64,000 nucleotides of DNA from Amoebophrya sp. A120 (Eukaryota; Sar; Dinophyceae; Syndiniales; Amoebophryaceae), in NCBI GenBank assembly GCA_905178155.1, contig CAJINV010000002.1:7799650-7863649 (forward strand), in the 5' to 3' direction. The notes beneath the pieces are model-generated. The model had not been told where the DNA came from, made no database searches, and saw nothing but the letters and a program-made list of their open reading frames with translations. Position numbers and translations under genes: made by a program. Positions within the stretch are counted from its first letter, which is position 1. Every line of letters begins with the position of its first letter. Positions 11,083 to 22,800 of the stretch are shown here, piece after piece.

Positions 11083-14000
11083 TCACAACTCCTTCTTCGC
11101 TCCCTCAGGTTCGACGCTGCTTTTGCTGAGTTCAACCTTGGCGGGTTCCTCCTTTTTTGCCGAGGCGGTGGACAAGCGCGCAGCCGTCGGCTTGGCGGCG
11201 GTTCCGTCCGGCTTTTTGTCGTCGGGGAAGATAAGAGCCTCGCAGGTCTCGAGGTAAACCGAGTTCTGGTTCCCCTCGACCGTTACAAATCCCGTGTAGT
11301 CCTTGCCGCTCTTGTGGCCCACCGTGACCGCCTTGACGCGGATGAGTCCGCTGGTTGCCTCTTTTCGCGGGAACGCGATGGCCCGCACTTGGTCGCCCAC
11401 GGTCAGTCGCACCACCGGGCGGAACGCCTTCATCTCGAAGATGTCGGTCAGTACGGTTTGCTTGATTACCACGTAACCCGGAGTGTGGAGCACGAAAAAG
11501 GTACCGCCGCGCGCACCTGTTTATCAAGAGATGAAAGTCGATTTGCACGCCACCAGACCCGGCCTTGACCGACAGAATACAGCGTTGTTACAAGTAAAAT
11601 GTACATAGACTGAAAAATAAAACTGAAGGTGGAGGGCGGGGCCGAAATGAACAAGCGAATAAGTAAGACATCAAGCTAATCTAATCTATCGTACCGTGCA
11701 GCGTGACCCAGCCGCGCTTGAGTGTCTGGTCTTCGTCGGTTGGGCTCGGGACGGTTTCGGCCTCGAACCGCACCATGTCTTCGGACTTCTTGACGTCGCC
11801 AATGAGTCGCACAATGTCGCCCGCCTGCAGGCGGCACACCTTCTGGAACTTGCCCGCAAGACTCTGGCCCTCGGTCATGATCGTCGGCTTGGTGCAGCGG
11901 TAGTGCATCTTCGCGAACAGGTTGGAGAATTCGTCGCAGCTCATGGGCCTCTTGTCGTTGCCGACCAGCACGCTGTAGATCTTTTTGATGATGGCCGGCG
12001 GGATCGGGTCCGACATGGCTTCCTGCATGAAATTGCACACAATCTCGCAACTGATCCACTGTTTGTCCTTCTCTAACTTCTCGTTCTCCGGGTTCAGCTG
12101 CTTCAGTTTCTGCTCAAACAGCTCGACCGGGTCGTTTTCCCGGAAGAAGGTAGCGATCTCCGTGCGGGAACGGAGAAGGATGTCGGACTCCAGGTTTTCC
12201 TTCAGATACGTCCTGTCCACCTGCACGCCGTGCTTGGACTTGAACATGCGCTGCTTCAGACTCGAGTAGCTCGGAAGGCAGGACTGCACGACCTGCGCTT
12301 TCTCCGTGTTGGTCAGCAGTTTGAACTGCTCCTTGTTCTGCAGAAACTTTGCGGGGTCGTTCTCCTTTGACCAGAGTTCGATGTCGTTCAAGAAATGGTC
12401 CAGCTCGTTCACCTTCTCCTCGAAGTGAATCCCCAGCTCGCACAGCTGCTTCGCACTGTGAACCGGCTTCTGATTAATCGCCTTCTTGTTCGGGGAACTG
12501 TCGTCTGCGTCTGGTGATGTGGATGATTTTTTTTCTTTAACATTCATCTAGATGTCGGACATCGAATTTGCTCGCGATATTTCCACGTCCTGCGCGTATT
12601 AAGCATTGACTTGAAGAAAACATCACCAAATAATCTTTCCTAAATTTTCAAATAGAAACGAACTTCGACCGCATCGTGCCGTGATCGAAAATTCTGAACA
12701 ACACGTCTGATGAAATCATGATCTATACATAGCAGCACAAATTTAGTACCCGCAGCAGCCTCCCCTTCCTTTTCCTTGTCGTCTTTGCTGGTTGGCACCT
12801 CTGGTTCTTCCCCGGTGATGTCGGTGTAGAGCTTCTTTTTTATGCTTTCCAACGACGTGACCTTGGCATCCTTCTCCGCGACCTCCTTTTTCACGACCGA
12901 CGCGATCTGCTTGAACTCCCGGAGTTCCAGCCCCTTCTTGTAGGCCACAAATTTCTTGTTCAGCTGCTCCTTGTTCTCCAACTTGCTGCTCTGCGTGTTG
13001 CGCATGAACTCTACCAAGCTGTCCACGTGCTTCTGCACCAGGAACAGCCGGTACTTCAGCCGCAGCATCGGGTCCATGTCCGCCTCGTTCGGCCGGTTCG
13101 GCTCCTTCATCTCCACGTCTTGGTTCTCACCGTCCTTCATCTCCACGTCGCCGTCCTTGTCCGCGGGTGCGGCAGCTGCACTCTTGTTGTCCTCTTCCGC
13201 GTAGCTGTGGTACTTGAGCAGGTCGGGCGTCTTCAGCTCCCGCAGGTACTTCATGATTTGGTCCGACGCCTTCACGCTCTGCAGGTCGCCGAAGTAGAGT
13301 TGCATCTCCTGCCGGATCATGCCCACCTCGCTGTTCACCTTCCGCAGGTGGTTGTCGCACTTCTCGATCAGCGTCTTGAAGTCCTTGTCGAACTCGGGGT
13401 GCATCACGGTGTCGTTGTCGGATTTTGTGTTGCTGTCGTCGCTTTCCGCGTTCGCCCCGAGAATCTTCTCCACGTTCACGTCCTCCAGCTTGCACTGGCT
13501 GTTCATCTGCTTCAGCTTCTGCAGCACCTGCTCGCACTCCTGCTTCACCGACTGCACCGCAATCACCTTCGACTCGCACGCCTTCGGCAGCTCCGTGGCC
13601 AAGACCTGTGACAGATTGCGATTGTACAAGCTGGAAACTACGATGAAGAAATTTATATCGTAGTATAACGTGTTGCGCTGCCTGCTACAATCACGAGAAC
13701 GAATATTCTTCGTCAACCTCGTCGCAACAAGGACACGGGGGGCTTTGCGGTCCTCCAAATCAAAGAAAAAGGAAAAAAAACTTCTAGAAAATTATACCCC
13801 GAGTTCTTTCTGCAGCATTTCGTCGGTCCACTCCTTGCCGGTAATGCGGGTTTTTGCCTCGCCTTCCTGCAAGATGTACATTTTGCCCGTCTCCTCATCC
13901 TTCAACAGGTTCAAGGCACCGGCCTGGCCGCCGCTCTGCTTGGCCTGCAGCACTGCCAGCGACTGCACGAACATGGTGCCGTGGCTGCCCTTCATGGTCA

Positions 14001-17000
14001 CCCAACCCTCCTGACCGTCAATCATCGCACGGACCTTCATTCGCAGCAGCTCCGCCTCCTTGTGCCACTCCGGAGTCGACACAGCGAGCATCTGATGGAG
14101 TGATTTTTTGAGGTAAGTGGACGACGGTTTTCATACCGCTAGAACTCGGCACTTCTTTCTGCTTCGTCTTCATCTTATGCTGCTCATCACGCATGTCCGT
14201 CTACATTTTTCGGCGTCCAGGTCCATTCGCATGCATGTAAATAAACCATAGTACGTCTGCGTGCACAAGAAATCAACAGATGCATTCACGCAGTATTAGA
14301 CAACGTAAGCATGATACCTTTTCATCCTTCTTCACCCTTCGGATAACTTTGAAGCCCTTAAGCTCGTAGGTGTTGGTAATCACGGTCTCCTGCTTTATCA
14401 AATGTAAAAATGTCTGGGTCTGGAAACTTGTGATGCTGGGTGCCGTCTCATGATGAGGCCACAAATGCGGGCTCAGCATGACAGGTTTCTGAGATTCTAG
14501 GTGTTGCCTATTCTGCATGACAAACTGCGTTTCTGCATCACAGAAAAATGGAGCTCTTGGGTAACGTGCATGACAGACTTAAGAGTTATGCTAGACAAGC
14601 ATGACAAACATGCATTCTTCCAGACCCAGACATTTTTGCACTTGATATGCTTGATCTCGTACCCATTCGAGTACTTTTCCAGGTTGTCGAAACTGTTCTT
14701 TGGTTCCCGAATGTTCACCCATCCCTGCAAGCCGTCGCGCACACGAGTCACCTCCACCCGCATCACCTCGTAGGGAGCCTGAGATTGAGTTTTTTGGCAC
14801 GAATATGAACGACCTGCGCGTTCCTGACTTAGTATGAACTTCACGCATTCGCAGCTCAGAAAACTACATCCATCAAAAACCATGCGGATTGATCCTTGTT
14901 CCTTGTCCTGCGTATATATCATAGCACGACGCGTTCTACGCTGCAACAAGCGTTGTACTACCTGTCCCAGGGGCTGGAAGATGACCGTTTCCGGTCCGTT
15001 GATGACGCGGACGACGTCGTCCGCTTCCAGTTTGCCGACCGCGTCTTCCGGGTCGTCCTTCTTCGGCACGACGCTCTCCTTGGACGCGGTCACGTCGCAG
15101 GGGTTGATGCACATGTAGTGCGCCGCCATGATGAAGAGCGCGAACTCCTGGATGGACAGCTTTTCCTGCACGGCCGCGTCCTCGGTGGCCTGGTAGTCCA
15201 TGATGGTCGCCTGCGCCTGCGCCCGCTGCTCCTCGGACCAGGTCGCGTCCGGCTTGTTCTGCAGAGCCTTCTCGTGGCGCTGCAGCGAGGTCACTGCCTT
15301 GCGCCACGCGGACGGCAGGTACTTCTTCAGCAGCATAATGTTCTCGTTGCCGCCACCTGAACGTAAAAAGATGTTAGTTTATGATGCGGCTTGTACAGGG
15401 TAGTCAATATATAAGCACAGAATCAAAAACGCTTTCTAAAAGAGCGTCCGCTCTTCAGCACTCTTCTTCAGAGGAAATCAATAGAAACAAAACAATAACA
15501 AAGAGTAAATCGTACCAGCCAGCAGATCGTCAACGAAGAACCGGATTGCCTGCTCGTACGTGATCGTATCCGCTCCCTCACTGATGGCCTTGAAGAGGTC
15601 CTCCTTGGACTTGCCGTCTTCCGCCAACCGAGCGTGGATGGCGTTGGACAGGAAGACCGCGAATTTTTCGTCCTCCTCCTGCGACTTCTCGCGGACCTCC
15701 TTCTCCTTCAGGTTCAGCGACGACAGATTCTTTCGCACCCGGTTCAGGGCCTTGGTCAGCGTGCCCTTCAACCCACCGGACATGTTGGTGTCCGGGTGGT
15801 CCAAATCCGCCTGCAGGATGTCATACAGTCCCAGCACTTCGGACTGCGTGTTCGCGATCGACTTCAAAGTCACGTCCGCAGCAGAAATCGACGCGGATTT
15901 CTGTTTTTGTAGTGGTTTGGAAAGGTTAAAAAATCGCACAGTAGGTCATTTGACTAGGCCACACCCTCCAAATTCTTACTTTATCTTCTACCGTGCTCGT
16001 ACAAAAATAGCAAAAGAAAAAGTGCTCAAGATTCTTTCAAGTACCTTGACGAGGTAATCGGCGAACATGCCGATTTCGTTGGCCCGCAAGCTCTTTTTCT
16101 GCGCTTCCCGACGCACCCGCTCCTGCTCCTCTGCTTTGCGCTTTCGCTCCTCCTCGTCCTTCTTGCGCTGGATCTCCTTCTTGGCCTTGGCAATCGGAGC
16201 CGCAATCGTGCGCTTCACCTCGTTCAGGTCCTTAATCAACTGGTCCGCGGCCTTCTGGCGCTCTTCGATGAGCGGTTTCAGTTCCTTGGCTTTCTCCTCA
16301 CCGAGCACACGGAAGGTCGCGTTCAAGTCGCCTGGGTACAGAGTGGGGAGATGTCACAGGATCAAATTCTTGCTAGCGACGCGCGCAATATCAAGCCGTA
16401 CTAATCAGGTCTGAAACACGAAAATTGACTATATCGAATCGCAATTTTAAATCTACTGCTTGAAAAAGCTTCGCAGTGAAAAAGCAGAAATAAAAGAGAG
16501 TCAAATGTTTATCAAGTATACCAATGTAGTCCTTGAAGCCAGCCATGGCCTTTCGTGCGGCCGCCTCCGTGATCACGACTTTCTCGTCGATGGCCACAAT
16601 GTCGTCCGGGGACGAGTGCTCGCCCAGCTCGCACGTGAGCAGAACGGTCTCGTCTTTGGTCTGCTCCACATGCGCCTCCAGGTCCGCAACCAATTCCTTC
16701 AGCCGCGGCTCCATCTCGGTTTTCAAGGCCTCAAACTTCTTCTCCAGGGCGTCCGCGCACTCCTCTGTGAAAAAAATGATGAGACAATATATTGCGCTTT
16801 GATGATGCAGAGTTTGATCATCTTGTTGTATGTTTCTCTTCCTTGGCTTTTGAGTGTTTGCCACAATGATTCAAATAAGTGACGAGGCTAGAAATATAAG
16901 TACATGAAAGCAGTAGCAGCAGTACACAGAGAACGCATGAACAACTCTTTTGCAGACAATAAAAACCAATACTTTCTCGCGCCGCGAGCTGTTCCTCGGC

Positions 17001-18146
17001 CTTGGACACGCGATCCTTGATCGGATCGAGCTTCACTTCCTGGTCGCCGGTAAACGCCTGTTTTTGCTGGGCCTCAATAAACTTCTTGGTTGAGGCTAAA
17101 GCGTTGTTGGCCACCTGCACCGCGCGTTGGGCGTCCGCGCTGTTTTTATCCGCCTCCAGCGCCTTTTCCACCGCCTTCTCGATGTTACCCACCTGCTGCT
17201 CCAGGTTCTGCAGGGTCTTCTGCTGACGCAAGGCGACAGTCGGGTGTACCGCGGAGGGGACCACGGGGGGAGATCTGAAAAGGGGGTTGTTTCGCAGGAT
17301 GTCAGAGTGATATGAGTCTTCATCATCATCTCTTCGTCAAAGCTCCTGAGAAGCCTAAAACTTGTAGTGCATATCATAAAATCTCCACGCCCGTCGTGGT
17401 GAATAAAACGCAAGCAACTACAAGGACTATCAGGGCTGTCCGCTTGATTTGCGTTTACTGGCACTTCATGTTCATTGTAGGTTACAATTTCCATAACATA
17501 ATTCTTTCCCCAAGTAGAACGAAGCGATTGAATTGCTTATACCCTTCGGTTTTCTGCACTTTCGCCTGCGGTGCGTCGGTGGCTTCCATACCCGGGCGCT
17601 TGGCCCCGGCGGGCGAGAGGAGGAGCTTGACCGCGGGATCCGGGGTGGCCTCGTGCCAGGGCACACGCCAGCCGCTCGCCGGCGGTTTCTGGTCCTTGGA
17701 CGGGTTGAAGGCCCACACCTGCTCACCACCCACGACCGGGGCGACCCACCAACCAGACATGGCCTCGCCATCACGATCGTCCCAGAAGTAAATGCCTGTG
17801 TGTATTTTTTGGTAAAGATAATATAAACCCCGTCATCCTGCCTACAAATTGTCGTGCGATCTCCTGGTTCCGTTCGCATTCCAGACCACACGTAACGAGT
17901 GGCGCTGAATAAATAAGCTCCACACGTGAAGAAGAAGAAGAAGATTCTCAAATTCGCTCTGGGCTGAATAAACTTCCATCCAGTAAACAATGCTGTACAG
18001 CTCGCGTCGCAGCCCTCGATGCCGGTGGTTTCTCTTCTCCACTGCAACTTTCCATGGTTGTTGCCGGGCAGCTGGTCGTAGCTTCCGTTCAACGGAGACA
18101 GGTGCGAGGCAAACCCGCTCGCATTGATAGTGTAGGACGTTGTCAT
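11083..18146 (-). CDS. 1538-residue coiled-coil protein with four GWVT-type repeats, 13 exons
   Basis: Exons: 18146-17999, 17795-17543, 17274-16973, 16764-16522, 16331-16045, 15900-15516, 15356-14962, 14778-14648, 14390-14318, 14091-13798, 13605-12750, 12510-11695, 11516-11083. All phases agree, donors are GTA-type and acceptors AG, except the introner between exons 8 and 9. Residues 1-134 carry YFWDD...MSGWW...GGEQVWAF. Residues 135-410 and 840-1120 are charged coiled coil, including a Lys/Arg/Glu-rich block. Two compound modules follow, one in exons 7-10 and one in exons 12-13. Each holds a HYxCxxP segment and then two units of pattern T-V-x-T...K-x-x-R-x-L...G-W-V-T-x-x-G (GWVNI, GWVTMKG, GWVTLHG, GFVTVEG), so four related units in all. 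I associate such GWVTxxG repeats with dinoflagellate proteins of unknown function. A cytoskeletal or scaffold role is only a guess. Confidence 0.85.
14396..14647. mobile_element. Introner family 1, copy E1 (intron 8 of the 1538-aa gene)
   Basis: A 252-bp element begins TATCAA and ends TTGATA. Terminal inverted repeats of about 30 bp agree at 28 positions and contain GTCTGGGTCTGG. It is flanked by a perfect 5-bp duplication, TGCTT at 14391-14395 and 14648-14652. Removing the element and one TGCTT joins GYEIK to QETVITN in frame (GAG ATC AAG CA|G GAG), with the phases of both neighbouring exons preserved. The ends are not GT-AG in any register allowed by the duplication. It is about nine-tenths identical by eye to the copy at 27513-27764 and has the same length. 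Confidence 0.9.
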
Positions 18147-19856
18147 TTTGCTTTTCTAGAGAAGTGGAGTTGTTCTTGAAAACTTCTTTTCTAAATCGAA
18201 ATAGATATTATGTAAACCGCCGGCGTGCTCTACTTGTTTACTTGTTCTGCACCGAACGGCTTTACAAGTTGCGATGAAATACTTTGCTAATGCTACTATT
18301 TTTGCAACCAACGGAGCAAGCTACAATCAAATGTTTCGTGGAAATCTATTTTTATTACGTTGGAACAGAATAGCCATTCAATTACCGCTGTAAGAAAGTA
18401 CGGAGTAATTTTGTATCCGATCGAAAAAGGTTTTTTTTTGCGAAAACGCACTCTTTTGCTTTATTGCGTTCGTCTTCGTTGTGCTCAAAATACAGCTCGA
18501 CGTTATCCGCAGAAATATAAACACAGTCTCAGATGAAGAAATGCGAACTACAGCTTTGAAATGATGATGGGTGGGACCACTGTGGCGCTGCAGAGGATCG
18601 CAAAAAAAGATTTTCAAAGCACGTTTTCCATGACCGCATTCTTCGTGAAAAGGGCGGGACAAAAATGCACACGGATCTGCTGAAATTTTATTGGACCACT
18701 GGATTTTTCATGATTTTGTGATCGTACCAAATCAAAGCGGACTCTGAGGCATGCAAATCTTCATTGGTTCTCGCTTACCAGTGAAACTCTGTGTATCTTT
18801 CGCACACATGATCGATAAGATCCATCGCAAACATTTTTATAGATCTGATGATCTCTTCCTGGAAAAATTCGTCTCAGTACACTAGTCCAGTACCTACACA
18901 AGCATTCCTTCAGAACCTCCCTAGCAATACGTGCCTCGCTACGCTAATCCGTATTAGAAGCAGGCTACTTCCGCGAACTGAATGCGATATACCTGCTAGA
19001 ACACTATATCGTCTTCGTATGCGTCTCTCTGTGCACGATAGCTTTGTTTAGATTTCTTTCACTTCTGCGCTCTGGTTGTGGTTTCGTTTGATCATTGCAT
19101 TTTCGGTGTACCATAGCTGTATTCATCTTCGTCTGTATTCAGTTGACGCACATGGACGTCTCGCTACTCTCTCATACCTATTCAAACCAGTGAAAAAAAG
19201 CAGCGCGTAGTCCATAGTGCGCTTGAGTCTACTACGTGCGGTGCACTCATCAATTGTCGTTTACTGTGTTCTTGACTCGAAACGGGCATCAAAAGCTCAC
19301 TTTTCAGAGTTCAAAGTAGATTTGCTGAAATTCTATCGTATCTACACACGGAGGCTCCTCTCCGGTCACGACGCGAATACGAACTGCGAAACGTGTAATA
19401 AGTAATTTTTCCTACAGTTACATTTTTATTTGTGCTTTCGTTCATGTTTTTACGATTGTCGTCGAGATTGAGAAGCAGTAGACCAATCAAAATGAGCACC
19501 TGATGGACATAAAGCAGAGACACCACAAAACGTTAGCCAGCTCGTGGTATCGTGAAAATAAGTTCATTAGACTGCATGTTGTTACTAGTTCAGATTTTCC
19601 TAGTTCGCTTGTATCTCTCGTGGATCCGCAATTAATCGATTCCTTGCACTCATAGTGTAAAACTAAAAATGCTTGAAATAATGATCATTTCAATCTGCTA
19701 GCATCGCCTGCTTCGAAGCCGTTTGCCGTCTTTTTCATCCGCAGAGCTGCTTGTTGGCTCCGGTTATGATTCTCCTCGCGTCCTATCAGCAGCGACAGCG
19801 ACATTGATCAGCGAAACTCTTAGATAGTAATAGCAACTTTTCGTCCTTCCCCAACA
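18147..19856. other. Intergenic, AT-rich, no feature seen
   Basis: This 1.7-kb spacer lies upstream of the start of the 1538-residue gene and downstream of the next gene. Short frames on both strands overlap and lack coding character. No RNA gene or repeat was recognised. Confidence 0.55.
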
Positions 19857-22800
19857 CTACAGCTCCACACTTTCCGCGTTCACAGCTGGTGGTCCTCCGA
19901 CTGCGTTGTCACCACCAGCAGTTCCGCCCGGAGCTAATCCGGAATCCCCTGCCGGCACGTGATGGAAGTGCTGATGTACTTGCTTTAACCGTTTCTGCAC
20001 GACCGCGGGGTCGCTCGCCCGGGACGCCCACTTTTCCATCTGCTGGTCGCGTTCCGTGCCAAAGAGTCGCATCTGGGTCTGGAGCTTGTCGCCGCCCCCG
20101 GCCATCTTCTTGCGCAGGATTAAATTCTGCTTCGCAGTCATCGAGGCAAAATTGTCTTGGCAACCCTGGGAGAGATTTGTTAGGGATTTTCATTCTTTAT
20201 TTTTGCGAAATCAAACTCATCAATATATATTTTCTATCTTTCTTTCTGTGCCCAGGCACGGCATCAAAAGTCCGAGGCCCTAAAAGATCCGTCGTCAATA
20301 ATATTTTTGGTTATGCTCCTGTGGCGGTTCATTATGCATTAGAGCAGCTTCATCTAACTCCCTCTGTTTTATTGCAACACCGTAAACCAAGTTCATGTTT
20401 GCACCACAAGGCCATGATCTAGCTACTTCTCTTTATCTTCTATACCTGGTAAAACCCCACCATTTCCATTTTCATCGCCAACCTGACGCGCTGCTCTTCG
20501 ACGTCCCCTTGTTCGGCTGAACTGGTTGAGTAGCTCCTAGGCCGACTTCTTCCGAGCAGTTGTGCTTGTGCATCTCCCCCCATCATGTTACCCGCCGTAC
20601 CCCGTGGTCCCACACGTTGATCGCTACTCCCCGCATTGTTGTTCATCATCGCTCCTGCGGTTGATGTAGTAGAAGAAGTAACTCCACCTCCTGCACCTCC
20701 TCCAGCACAGCTGTAGAGCCCACTCAGGGGCACGCTCTCCTTCAGCCGGGGCCGCCGGGTCGCGGCGTTCTTCCTGCGCGCGATGTAGGCCGGTACCGCG
20801 TTTGCGCGAAAAGGTGGCACGGGCTCGCGGAGAAACAGCGCGCGCTCCCGCTCGTCCGGCGACAAAGAGCGGGCGCCCCCACCACCACCAGGCTGCACGG
20901 AGGTACCCTGTTGCAGTGAGGAAGTCATTGTTGTCGCAGGACCATGGTGGAGTTGCGACTGGGGAGCGGAACCGGAGGTGGATGATACATTATGCTGTCC
21001 CGTAGTTGCATTTGTTGAGGTATTACAATGAAAAATGCCCCCAGCCCCGAACTTGAAAGCATTTGTATTGCAAATCTTTCCAAATGAAACATTCGCCCTC
21101 TTGCGTGTATCAGCATCACAGATTTCCGATCGTGAATAGCAAAAATTTGTATTGCAAAAGATCCCAGCAAGAGCGGTGCTTGTCATGCAAGCGATGCGAA
21201 ACACGACTAGATTCTGCATCAGAAAGATTCGTACTCCTTTCATGCATGACAAAAAGCTTTCATTTGGAAACTTCGCATCACAAATTCTTGCAATTTCAGG
21301 GGTGGGGGGCATTTTTCACTTTGATATGAGGCGGCCATGGCGGACGCAATGGTTTGCCGCTGCAACTGCTGGGAGGAAGAAGACGATGCGATGATAGAGT
21401 TGTGCGTTTGCTGCAGCGGCTGCGTCTGTCCCAGGTTGTTGTAGTTCTGGTTCAACATTTGATTGTGAGGTGGTCCAGCTCCAGTTTTGTTCGAAGATGA
21501 AACCGTCATTGCTCCTGCGTGCTTGGCGGCGACGACTTTTTGCGAAACCGGACTGGCCCCGACCTCCTTCAGGTTCTCCTCCGGCACGCTGGGCAGCGCC
21601 TGCCAGGTGGCCGCCAAACTGGACCGCCGGCTGTTGGGGGTCGACCCGGATGCTTTGGTCGCTGGCGCGCCCGTGGCTGTCCGCGACTTGCTGTGTGCGG
21701 AGCTGCCCGAGAGCGCCCCGCTCAGGTCGATGGTCTGCGAAAGGGCAGCCACCCCCGTTTTGCGCGACGCAATCACCGGGAGCTGGGGTGGCGGGGGAGG
21801 TGGCTGCATCGTAGCTTCGGGTTCGCGGCGCGTCGCGGCCGAGGGACTGCTCACGGAACCCGATATACCCGGGGCCGCAGCACCGGCGCCATCTTTCGCT
21901 GCACTGCCGCTCGTTGGCGTCATCGAAGCAGATTGGTTATTCGCGTGCACATTATTTGCCGTACTAGAAGTGCTTTTTTGTGGGCTTGCGTGTGAAACCG
22001 TGGCGGCCAAGCTAAACGAAGTCCCGGCCAGGACGTCGCTGCTGGCTTTTGGGGTTGCGGCTTCTTGTTCTATTTTCGGAGTCAGAGAGGACATCGTGCG
22101 GTCGCTTACAGCAGCTCCCGGAGATCCCCGCACCGTAGAGCTCGCCGACCGCCGAATGTTTTCCATCGTGGACAGCATTTTTGCGTGCTGACTCTCGCTG
22201 ATGCCGTTCCTGTCTGACTCGTCCGCTTGTGGTTCTATATCGGTAAAATTCGACAAAAATCCAGACATCTTCTTGCTCTCAGCACTAGCTTTCTCCCTCT
22301 TCGCAACCCACCCGCCGCCGTAATCCTCGCTTCCTTCCTCCGTAGCGACCCGCGCGCCCGAAGAAGACTTGGGGGTCGCAGCAAAGAGCTCGAAATCATC
22401 CGGCGTCATCGTGTAGTTTTTGCTGTTCAGATGACTCGCTGCTCCAGCAGGAGCAGCACGCGCGTTATTGAAGAACGCAGATTCCTTCACGGCCACGCTC
22501 TCCTGCACGCTCTGGTCCTTCGGCGCCGGCGGGGGCGGGGGCGTTGGGTCCCGTCGCGTCGCGTGGAAGTCCTTGGCGTTCGCCACCGCCCACTCCTCCT
22601 TCGGCCCGTCGTCTTCCCAGAAGGACTTCTTTGGCGTCTGCTCGGCGTTTGCCACATATTTGGGAATCAGGGGCAGCGGCGGCACGGACGCCGCCCGCTT
22701 CGATTTCGTCGAAGTTTTTGAACCCGCCGCACGTGTTGTACTACTAGCAGCACCGTTTTGAGCGGACGAACCTCCTTGTTGCAGCGCCGACGTGGCAATG

